Part shown: one piece after another, positions 52,300 to 61,629 of the stretch
How the letters are laid out: every line of letters starts with the position of its first letter
Position numbering within the stretch: position 1 is the first letter of the stretch
NCBI GenBank assembly: GCA_022478985.1
Contig: JAKSZP010007901.1
Span: 248,001 to 312,000, forward strand
Direction of reading: 5' to 3'
Source: Massospora cicadina
Lineage: Eukaryota > Entomophthoromycota > Entomophthoromycetes > Entomophthorales > Entomophthoraceae
DNA: 64,000 bases
Notes under the pieces: generated by a model
What the model saw: the letters and a program-made list of their open reading frames with translations, nothing else
Told to the model about the DNA's origin: nothing
Databases searched by the model: none
Position numbers and translations under genes: made by a program

Positions 52300-53720
52300 A
52301 AATAAGTGAAATCCCATTGGCGATTGTAGTGAATTCGTTTAGAAAAGCTGGGCTCATGAAAGGTCAGCTGCTCATGTGCCTCAAATAAAAGTGGCATATC
52401 ACCAAATTTCATACTCAAATGAATAATTCCTTCACTCAGTCTGACCGAATGATTAAGGGTGGTAGGCTGATGACCTACATGACTTGATCTTCATTGTATC
52501 AACCATCACTTCACATAATCTCTAGGTGAACTGTGGCCCTTGGTCTCTAATTACTTCTTATGGCACATTGAACAGTCAGAATACAAGAGTCACATATACA
52601 TGCTCAATTTCTCTGGCTTAGATTGTCATATTAAGGACGAATATGGTGTATTTAATAAGTGAGCTACTACCACCAGAACAGCATTAAAGCCTTAAAACAT
52701 TGTTTGCCCACTATAAAGAACACTGAAAGGTAAATTAGGGGCCTTTTGCTTTTTAAAAGAGGATATAGTAATCCAGATTAAACCCATTTGGTACAATTTT
52801 TAATGAGAGCAAGTGAGGCAAAATTCTACCCAGATTGGAAAGTTCTTCATTAGTCCATTAAGTTGTACCCTCACTTAATCAACTTTGTACACTTCCAGGT
52901 GCCATGGTGAAGGAATTATGATGTTCCATTATGGCTTGGGAACGCAGGGCATAAGAAACTAAAATTAATCACAGAAGTAAATTACCACACTTTTCTAAGT
53001 ATACAATCCATATTGGGCATTTACAGCATCAATTTGATAGATCAGTTTGTGAACTTTGAGGTCATAGTTTCAAGCATCCAGACTGCATGAAGAGCAATAT
53101 TTTAGTATCAGATAAGTACAAGTTTGGCCGCGCGAGTTATTTCAATCAAGAGTCTTAGAGGTAACTTTGAGGGTGTTGGTAAGTTTGGTTGCCATGGGGT
53201 GGGTTTGAAGTGAGGTTATGAGAAGAAACCAGGGTTATAGCAGGGGCTGGTTTTGCAAAGATTTTCTCAATGTGAATAATTATTACAAGTATGGAATCTT
53301 CAATTAACTTAAGGACCAAGGGGGCTCTGACTTAGTATGTCTCACAATAAATGATTGTACACTATACAAACTCAAACTTGTATGAGTTAAGTGGTCATGG
53401 TAGTCCTGCTTTGCCCATGCTCTAACTTCTGTGGTTTATGGTAATACATGATTAATTCTAAACAGTTCTAAAGATTATAGTGTTCTTGGCTTCTTTTAGA
53501 AGTAACGCTAGTGTATTAGTGACCATTTTTTGGCTTGCAACTCTTTTGCATAGATGGCCTAAGTTTTCTTGATGTTACGAAATTTACTTAAGAAATACGT
53601 CACTGGGTGTTTTCATCCATCACGAGTTTTTAGAATTAAAGCTCTCAATTCATCCTGAGACATTTCACGCCATGATTAAGGGCTTGTCCTTATCATCGTG
53701 GAGAAAAATGTGTGCATTGG
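52300..53720 (-). pseudogene. RNase H region and integrase, element C
   Basis: At about 53720-53640 HDDKDKPLIMA and the following residues occupy the RNase H position, weakly. The integrase is clearer: at about 52560-52400 the minus strand gives VIRDQGPQFT, then SSAYHP and SFGQTE, the DRGPQFTS and AYHPQTDGQTER blocks of gypsy integrase with catalytic Asp and Glu present. Stops (for example in HP-stop-SFG) interrupt it. The 111-codon plus-strand frame at 51937-52272 overlaps the end and is judged a shadow. Confidence 0.65.
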
Positions 53721-53984
53721 TAAAGACTTTGCTAAATTCCTCAAACTTCCATTGTCATTAAGGACAAGATGAATGATGCATTCTTGCCCTCCAATAAGTG
53801 CAGGGGGAGGCAAGCTTAGAGATTACTGGTGATAATTTTTAGAAAAGGTGACCAATCTCAATAAGCTGTATAGCTCCTTCTGTGTAGTTGAGGATTGATC
53901 ACAATTAAATGGTATTTCATTCATAAGGAGCGACAGCATGACCATCCTTCATCATGAGGTATCAAAGAGCAGGACTTATACTTT

Positions 53985-54099
53985 AAAACATCTTATTCTG
54001 ATATATTTTGAACAGACCATACCTTTGTAGAATGGCGACCACCATCAGATTCCTTTCATGCTGCTCAGCATTCAGGGAATGTATCAGGATGTCATTAAA
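53985..54099 (-). pseudogene. RT, downstream part, element C
   Basis: Continues the RT after LINE-2: FNDILIHSLNAEQHERNLMV then AILQRYGLFKIYQNK, the usual DDIL..S....EH..HL..V...L...GL.I...K pattern. The first codons repeat those at 59442-59426 because of the target-site duplication. Confidence 0.8.
54083..54099. repeat. LINE-2 target-site duplication, 3' side
   Basis: atcaggatgtcattaaa, identical to 59426-59442, directly before the AT-rich tail of LINE-2. Confidence 0.95.
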
Positions 54100-54444
54100 T
54101 TCTAAATTTGAAATTTTAAATTTTAAATTTATTGCGGGGAAGGCCGACCATGGGATGGACACTTCCAATTATGACTCAGACGAGACAAAACTTAGTACCA
54201 GGGGAGGCACCCCAGAGAAGCGAAGCTATCTCTTGTTGCCAGCGGGAACGCCACTTATGGGAAGGGGGAGGGAACGTGTGTAGGGGACGTAGCCACTATT
54301 GAGCACGTGTGGAGGAAGGGGTCTGATTTGATGAACCAGACTGGGAACCAGGAGGAGACCAGCTGTCGGCGACGCGGTGGGAGATATCCAAACATCCACG
54401 CTTGAAAGTGATCCACCAAATGAGACCAGAATCTGTGGACAGCT

Positions 54445-55128
54445 TCAGGGAGGGTGGGGATGGATCCAGCGATGGCATCCAAGACAATCGTGTGGATAGT
54501 CCACATGGCGATTGCAACCACCAGAGCACGGAGGGAGGGTGGGAGGGGAGGCCATTGACGAAGCAAACATATCTCTTGACAGACTGAAGGGATGTGTTTG
54601 ATCCTGGCCTAGCAGACGTTGGACTTCGCGCCATATTACTTTAGAGGTGGGGCACTTCTCCAGGCGGTGAAACAGCGTTTCATACTGGCCACACACGACA
54701 CAGGATGAGTGTAAAGCATTAGAGCGCTCAGCTGTACAATACACCCGCCTCAGGCAGCGCCACACATGGGAGCGGACTTGAGGCTGCAACAGAGGATGGT
54801 GTGCATATTTCCAGATAGTCTTTTGGGTCTCAGTGGAATAAGGGATGTCCATCATGTCCAGGTAGTCCACCCTGGATAGGACTTGGGGTCGAATGGGGAT
54901 CAAGCCATCATGGATGGGTAGCCTCTGTACCTCTTGTGTGAACTGAGGAGAGGGGCGGCCTCTTCGGGTTGTATGTCCACTAATACAAATTCTCCACTCT
55001 GCACTTCGCATGGAGAGTAGGATTCGTTTGTAGTGGGTTTTGGTCCCGTGAGGACCTGCGGCTGATGTGTGTGATGCGAGGTACTTCATCAGAGAGTGGG
55101 GGTTTGATGGATTGTTGAGGCCCAAGGC
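54445..55128 (-). pseudogene. LINE-2 ORF2 C-terminal zinc-binding domain
   Basis: A 226-codon open frame in phase with the RT and separated from it by a single stop. It includes SRVDYLDMMDIPYSTETQ, HHPLLQPQVRSHVWRCLRRV, and CVVCGQYETLFHRLEKC at about 54704-54654, an intact CX2CX7HX4C. In L1-like elements this domain helps RNA binding and target-primed reverse transcription. It is nearly the same length and layout as LINE-1 43710-43237. Confidence 0.88.
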
Positions 55129-56607
55129 TCAAGAGAAGTTGGAGCGGGCCGCGCGGGACCAGTGTTGGGATGGGAGTGTAGGAGCAGTGACGGCCGCAAT
55201 CCAGGTGCCCAGGATCTTGGCGGCATGGGCTTTGAAGTCAATTAGGCCCATGCCACCATGATGATGAGAGCCAAACATGACCTCTAGCCGTACTGGTGGA
55301 GGGCGGCCTGACCAAAGCCAACCTTGTAGCAAAGCATACAGGGATTTGAAGAAGCTTGGGGAGAAGGGGATGGCGTGGGCTCTGAACCAGACTTTGGATA
55401 GGAGCATAGAGTTGGCAAGAACAACCCTGCCAGTGAGGGTAGTAGGGTGGGCTCTGAGAGAGGCGATTCGCTTCGTCACGTTGTCCAGTATATGGCACTC
55501 CATTACTGCTGACGCATATCCACCTGCCTCTAACCACACGCCCAGATGGCGTACCGGTCCTATGGTAGGTCGTGGCACAAAGGGGAGCACCAGTGGAGCG
55601 GTGTGTTTTGAGTTAGTAAGGCGTGGACGTGGGCGAGCAGATGGGCCGGGTTGGGAGCTACTTGCTGGGGCCCAGCAGTTTTGAAACCAACCAAGGAGGA
55701 TGATTTCAGTTTTGGATGCGTTCAGTGCAGCGTTGCTTACCCGGGAATATTCCTGGATGAGGGCTTCAAGCGCGCGTGCATCTTTGTTATTAGACACCCC
55801 CACCACGCAATCATCTGCAAATGCCATCATCTTGACTGGGGTTTGGCCTGGCACATGGACCCCAGTGAGTTGGGCATTCACATTTCGCAGTAGTGGGTCA
55901 AGGCTGAAGTTGTATAAGAGTGGGCTCAGGGGGTCCCCTTGTCACAGGCCCCTTTGAGGACGGACTACTTCCATTAGGAAACCTGGGCTGCGCACTGCCA
56001 TTGTGGCAGATTCCGTGAGCAGCATCACCCAGTTAATGAAGCGGGGAGGTAGGCGGAATTGTTGGAGGCAGGCCCTAAGGTATTCCCAGTTTACTCTATC
56101 GTAGGCCTTTTGTTGGTCCAAGAATACAAGTGCCCCAGAGGCTGTGGACTGACACACATTAGCCACAGAGTGCACGTTATCTCAAATAAACCTTCTGGGG
56201 ATGAAACCAAATTGTTTTGGGGAGATGGTGGCAGATGCTACAGTCCCTAAACGGTTAGCCATGATTTTTGTTAAAATTTTGGTGTCTGTGTTTGTTAGAG
56301 AAATGGGGCACCAGTTGGCTAAGTCTAGCCTATCCCCTTTCTTGAAGAGTGTGACCGTAAAGGCCTCATGTCCTCCTGGTAGAAAGCGCGTTTCCACCAG
56401 GCTTTGGTTGAGTGAGGCTAGCAGCAATGGGGATATATATTTAAAACATTTTTTGTAGAACTCATATGGAATGCCATCTGGGCCTGGGCATTTTCGGTTT
56501 GGTGCACTGCGAATGGTAGTCCATAATTTGTTCGGAGTAATTAAATTCATTATTTTCAGGTATTGGAAAATGGTGCGGATATGAGCTCTGTTGAGAAATT
56601 CTGCCAT
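55129..56607 (-). pseudogene. LINE-2 ORF2 reverse transcriptase
   Basis: One phase throughout, with TGA stops at 56184-56182 and 55944-55942 and a third at 55131-55129 at its end. Blocks: RKCPGPDGIPYEFYKKCF, LANWCPISLTNTDTKILTK, KQFGFIPRRFI, ALVFLDQQKAYDRVNWEYL, GDPLSPLLYNFSLDPLL, and MMAFADDCVVGVSNNKDA with the catalytic FADD at 55821-55810, then SKTEIILLGW and RHLGVWLEAGG. All catalytic residues are intact. The only obvious lesions are stops that single transitions could have made (TGG or CGA to TGA). Confidence 0.9.
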
Positions 56608-56689
56608 TTCAGCTGGCTGAATTGGTTCAGCTCAGTATAACTCAGAGTAATATCTTTGCATTTTGATTGCCACTTCGGCCGGTGTGTCA

Positions 56690-57865
56690 ACAATAGAATT
56701 ATCCGATTCTCACACCTGTGTGCAGGCCACGCTCTGGCGTGGTGCAAAAATTTTTTTGAAGAAGTATGCGGTGCACTTGTCACCTTTAGTGATGCATGTG
56801 GCCCTGTATTGGACCCAAACCTGATGTTTGTGTTGTTTTTCAAGTGCGTTGAGGTGGGTGGCTGCCTCCGCCCACTTCTGGCCCCATGCAGGGCTATATC
56901 CTGAGGCTGGAATGTTGGACTCCAAGTGGGCCAATTCCACCAGTGCGCGCGATATAACCGCCAATGTGGCTCGTGAGCGTCTGGATGAGAGATGGCGATA
57001 GTGGCGGATGGTGTCTTCTTTGAAAGTTGCCCATGTGGAAATGGGGTCCACGCAAAACGGTGCAACAAATGATTTTGCCAAAGTTGCCTCTTCCACCCAT
57101 GTGGAAAATCCTGGTGACGCGAGCTCTGGGGGGCAGATTTTGCACCAATGTGGGCCTTTGCAACTGTGACAGGTAAGTGGTATGTTATCAAGACCAGTCG
57201 GTGGTCAGAGAATTCCATTTTCGTTGTTTTGAAGTGGGAGATGTGGGGTTGGAATTTCGCTGGCACTAGAACAAGGTCGATGCGGGTCATGGACCTTAAT
57301 TGGCCATTGTGGACGTGGGGATGTGTCATGTTTTCGAGCAGTGGGGCATGTCGCAGCAGCGCATCCATTAACCCAAGGGTGGCTTTTAGAACGCGTAGTT
57401 CTACGTGACCCTGTGGGGCGTGAGGAGAGGGCAGCCACCGGTCCATTGGTGAGGTTAGCCAACAGTTCATGTCACCAATTAGGAAAGAATCGGGGGTAGC
57501 AGGAGGGATTTGACCAATGAGAAACATTCCTACTGCTCTTGTGCACCGTTTGGGGCATAAATGTTGACGATTGTGTGTGCAACATCAGCCCATGAGAAGG
57601 TGACAATGAGCACTCAGCCATTTAGGAATGTTTCTGAAGATGTAAATTTGAAAAAATTGATTTTCTGAATTAGCACCCCACAGTGCTTTGACCAAAAGGA
57701 TAGGGATGGTAGGAGCATTGTTTTCCAAGCTTCCTCGGAACCTCATGGACAGTCTGACTCCTGGATGGCCAGGATATCCATGGGTAAATTGTATTGTAAA
57801 AAAACAGTTTCCTAGCCTGGGATGGGGAAACCTTGAGTCTGGCAATATTCAGCATCCCTAGAGTG
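56690..57865 (-). pseudogene. LINE-2 ORF2 endonuclease domain and linker
   Basis: Begins MLNIARLKVSPSQARK near 57855, matching MLSIAGARAHTSQAKK of LINE-1. DILAIQES (catalytic Glu) lies near 57765; IGDMNCW (Asp) near 57465 in the 57527 frame; RIDLVLVPAKFQPHISHF and FSDHRLVLI near 57280-57195. The EN motifs are therefore all present, but in two phases. A 128-codon frame 57096-56710 (linker to RT) is in the same phase as the RT. Confidence 0.8.
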
Positions 57866-57884
57866 AAGGTTTCCTTCATCGCAC

Positions 57885-59297
57885 CTTAGGTGTGAGGGGT
57901 GGGCCCCTGGGCCCACCAGCCTCTTCCAGGTCCCCACGGGCTTTCACAGCAGCGTGGGTATTAGCAGCAACACTATCGGGGTTTTTGTTAATTTTTGTGG
58001 AAAGAGTCGCATTGGCTTTGGCCTTCACTTTTTGTTTTCCCAACGTCGGACGAATTTTTTGCGGTGCGGATAAGTTCGGTGCACCGTCAAGTGGGGCAAA
58101 AATTTTTTTTTGGTTGGGATAGGTCCCAAGTCAGTTTCAACTGGGGCTTGGGTGCAGCGATTGGGTGAGATCAAATCTCCCATCAGATCCTCAGATTGAG
58201 TGGCCCGTTCAGCCTGGGCCTCCCAATCTGATTGGGTAATGGTTTCACGAGTTGCTTCCACCGCGAAGGTCTCCATGTCCTCCTGGCGTTGTGAGTGTGG
58301 GATGGTGGTAGTGGTCCTGGCCACTTCCTTTGCTGTGGTCCTATGGGCCTGCTTGGCCTTCTTCCACTCCTGTGGGGAGATGGGCTTTACCAATAGGTAG
58401 CAGCCTTGTGCTCCCCACGGGAAAGCCTCCTTGGTGCTTGCGGTTGGTTCGTAGTGCGCCTCTCCGCTGGCCATGGCCGCCAAGGGTGCTCTTGGAATGT
58501 GACACCCTCTTTGATGGGGCATACATGCGCCTTATGGCCAAACGCATCACAGTGGGTGCAAATGGGGGGCGCGCTGTCCACAGTTACCTGGAATGGGTGG
58601 GTAGTGTGCCCTGCAATGTCGATAAAGGTGGAGTGCGGGATCTGGGTTAGGTCCTTCGCGATCTCCTCAGTTGGGGTCAGAACTGCGATGGCTTTGCTGG
58701 TGCACAGGTGTGGCATCAGTGTGAAACGTTGCATTTCGAAAGATTGTATTTTGCCATATATGGCGAGACCATTTCTCAGGTGTTGCTCCAAAATGTCACA
58801 TTTTACCGTAGTATGCAAAAAGTCAAACGTGAGGAAAATTTGGTTTGATTTTGTCTATCTGGTGCATTTAGTTTTGATGACCCATTGCCCTTTAGGGAGG
58901 TCAACCACTATGCGCACCGCTGCAGCCTCGTCTGCTGCTATTTTGCTTTTGAAATCTAGGTCCAGCCAACCGCGTGACATGGAGTGAGGTGCAACATACA
59001 CCGTGGTCAGGAAAATTTTGTGTACATCTTCTCAAAATTTTTCCCATAGGGCCATTTTTTGGATGTCCAGATACACACAGACTCTGAATTCCACCGACAA
59101 AAGTGGCTGGGAATGTGGCGTGTTGATGTACTGGTTGCATTGTGCTTGCCATGCGAGTATCTCTGGGGAAATTGTGACTGCCAGTTTTTTTAGATTTTTT
59201 TCTATTCCGCCAGATTCTCCAGGGCATTTTCAAACGTTAGAGGCTGTGGGCCTTCCGCCTGCTCTCTTGCCTTGCTTGCCCAACTGCTCCCAGACAT
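57885..59297 (-). pseudogene. LINE-2 ORF1 protein region
   Basis: ATG at 59297 (MSGSSWASKARE...). It can be followed through a few frame changes. KMALWEKF, then TTVYVAPHSM and WLDLDFKSKIAADEAAAVRI, align with LWEKTCEAQ, HVVYVATNNM and WIDIGFETADEADAAAKICV of LINE-1. The 58818-58387 frame (143 codons) has HLRNGLAIYGKIQSFEMQRF, TSKAIAVLTPTEEI and an intact knuckle CTHCDAFGHKAHVC at about 58566-58525. The 58522-58025 frame (165 codons) is the lysine/threonine-rich C-terminal part. Likely an RNA-binding particle protein; at least two frameshifts and some stops. Confidence 0.78.
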
Positions 59298-59425
59298 GGG
59301 CGCAGACTAATCCCCTCTATGAGATTATCAAACTAGATTTAATCTTAAATTGAATGGGTTGCAAAAGTGTTTGCAACGAGAAAGAAAAGTTTGTAAGAAA
59401 AAATGATTATTTATCAAAAAAAACC

Positions 59426-59442
59426 ATCAGGATGTCATTAAA
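59426..59442. repeat. LINE-2 target-site duplication, 5' side
   Basis: atcaggatgtcattaaa, identical to 54083-54099. On the minus strand it encodes the FNDIL stretch of the host RT. Confidence 0.95.
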
Positions 59443-59990
59443 GTATAAAACTTCACATGTAAACTGTAGATCATCCAAGGAATAATCTATCAACCGTTGG
59501 AACATAGTGGGACTCTTTTGAGCCCAAAAATCATGACCTTAATTGGTGAATGCCATGTTTTGAGTAATTTTTGGTCAATTTGTCCTGTAATTCTTTCACT
59601 TGTACTTGATGATATGCTTTAACTAGATCGATTTTGAAAAAGATACTAAATCTGGAGATGACTTAGTAGATGGCCGCTTTATGAGGAAGGGTTAAGGATT
59701 AGGTATTAAGACAATGAAGGGGTGTTCTAAAAATACTCATTGCCATAATGTGCCATTGTGTTTTTGAGCACACAATGGTAATGATATCCGCATAGTTTTC
59801 TTAAAGTAACACCCTTTGCTAACATGCTGTCAGTCCATGTTTTATGCTTAATCTTCAGCAGGTGATTATGGATATATTAGTCAATACATTATTTATGAGA
59901 CTAACTGTTTAAACAAGTCCAAATCAAAGTCAGAGTGTTTCAGAAGATGGTTAGCGCCATTTGCTTTTAGATTTATTCTATATGATTCCA
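59426..59990 (-). pseudogene. RT, upstream part, element C
   Basis: FKIDLVKAYHQVQVKELQDK is seen at about 59636-59575, then FGLK at about 59525 in another frame and PTMFQRLIDYSLDDLQFTCE followed by VLYFNDIL at the insertion boundary. YFND occupies the position of the YxDD catalytic box. The codons for FNDIL lie inside the LINE-2 target-site duplication (59442-59426). Confidence 0.75.
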
Positions 59991-60299
59991 CCGCTTTTGA
60001 CTTAGCAGGAAGGTTAGGAATACCGTTAGAGGAGAGCTCCACCATTGCTACTGCGTTACAATTGCTAGATTAGGAACTAGAAGTACCTTGCTGGAATAAT
60101 AGTATGAGTTGACAAAAAGCTTATCTTAATCTAAGTCAATGGTTACCAATTGATGGCGCCACCAAACCACCCATAAGATCATAGGGTAGAATAGATCATG
60201 GATGGCCAAAAAGTTTAATTAAACTCATTTTTGTGGGCATGAAGCGCAGGCATCCACAAAGTGGTTGCTTTATCATTTAAGAAAAGAGTGGCTAAAAAT

Positions 60300-60430
60300 A
60301 TCACCAAACTCATTTTATAACTAGATCCATAGCTTGTTCCACTTTAATATCAATGAAGCTTCTTTTGGACCAGGTGTCCACTAAGGCATTCACCAAAATC
60401 TTACAGGTGCTTAACAAAATACTCCTATCA
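60300..60430 (-). pseudogene. Protease remnant, element C
   Basis: One frame gives KILVNALVDTWSKRSFIDI followed by KVEQAMDLVIK. This is the gypsy protease start (LVDTGS..SFI) with the Gly of D-T-G replaced by Trp (GGG to TGG is one change). Fold-disrupting, and it is followed by stops. Confidence 0.65.
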
Positions 60431-61629
60431 AAAAATGTATACATAAATTTAGAGAATGATGGGGCATAAAATGGTACCATCATTTATGAGTTGTAAATTA
60501 ATTTGCTTTTGTTATTTTACTCAGAAATACATTGACATTGAAGCGGTGTGTGCATAGGACAATGGGGATTAACCAGGATCTGATGGGTCTGACATTAAAT
60601 GCACATTCTAGAAATCCTCGTAGACTGGTAACTTAGTACAGCCTAGGTTTCGCCTGGACGTAACATTGCTCTTGTATTTTAATTTATCAGCCAATTTTGG
60701 CCTCAACCACAATTGCTAATATACGATTAAAAAAACAATCAGTGCTGATCCTTGACAAGTTTAATAAGTTCAAAAACTTGTGGCGATGCACCCTGATTAA
60801 AATAAGCTATAAAATACCTCTAATATTGACTGAACATCATTAGCATTTAGCCTAAACTAACTTCTATCAAGCTACCAAATTGATTGGAAGGTGGTTTGGC
60901 TGCAGTTATTTTAAAATTACAAGATTTTTATTGGCAACTAGTTCCTAATATGTCCTCAATTAAGTGAAAGTTTTTCTTAGAAACACAATCAGGTAGGAAA
61001 ACTCCCCCACTGGTAAATTACATTGTATCCGCTCCACATCTAGCATTCTGTAGTTATTTTTCTAATTGATAAAAAAATATTTTACATCCAGTTCTTTTCA
61101 CGTTTAAGCCCATACAATCTATGACAATATAATATGGCATAGATGCCGTAGTTTCTGCATTTTCATTAAAGTCATGGCAGCTTGCGCTCCTATTGGTGTG
61201 CATCTGCCTATCCCTTGCAAGTAGTATTCTTAAACGTCAAGTAATATATGTAGTAGTGAGCTATCTGGTTTTATGCTCAGCTTTTACCTGGGCTGGCATA
61301 TGGGCTTGCCTTCTCAACAGTTTACAAGGCATCTTATAAAAAGTGGATTGTGAGATTATAATTATTTATTAATTTTTATCATTTTAGAATATACTTCTTG
61401 CAATTACAAGAATCCGTGAACCTCCATGATGGTATAAAACCACAACAATGGTAAAGATAGTACTATTTTTTCTCTGTGATGCTGGTGGTTCACCAATGTT
61501 TGCACCCACCATTAAACTCATCCCAAGCTATCAACCTCACTCTGTAGGTACTCATTCCTGTACCGCTTTAGAACCCAACAAGGCTGACAATCTACAAAAC
61601 GCTCTCAACTGCTATGCTTAAAAGCGCAC

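Larger units (their letters stand above)
54100..59425 (-). mobile_element. LINE-2, full-length L1-type non-LTR retrotransposon
   Basis: A 5.3-kb minus-strand element with 17-bp identical target-site duplications (59426-59442 and 54083-54099). 5' UTR 59425-59298, ORF1 59297 to about 57885, ORF2 about 57865-54440, 3' UTR, and a tail ending in repeated taaattt-type A/T motifs. It is visibly more GC-rich than the flanks. From RT to the C-terminal domain, ORF2 is a single reading phase interrupted by only three TGA stops, so it inserted recently or has decayed little. It landed in the RT active site of gypsy remnant C. The 3' tail matches LINE-1, the half-LINE and the SINE. Confidence 0.92.
51900..61200 (-). 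mobile_element. Ty3/gypsy remnant C, split by LINE-2
   Basis: In minus-strand order: protease (about 60430-60330), RT up to the active site (about 59990-59430), LINE-2 (59425-54100), the rest of RT (54099-53985), RNase H region (about 53720-53300) and integrase (about 52900-52300). RT has the SKIDLVKAYHQV pattern, unlike elements 1-3, so it belongs to a different gypsy lineage, closer to remnant E. No LTR pair was recognised. Many stops. Confidence 0.7.

Noticed and set aside
55277..55684. Plus-strand 135-codon ORF
   Set aside because: Antisense to the LINE-2 RT; the higher GC of LINE-2 yields long chance frames.
58406..58987. Plus-strand 193-codon ORF
   Set aside because: Antisense to LINE-2 ORF1, including its zinc knuckle; the coding signal is on the minus strand.
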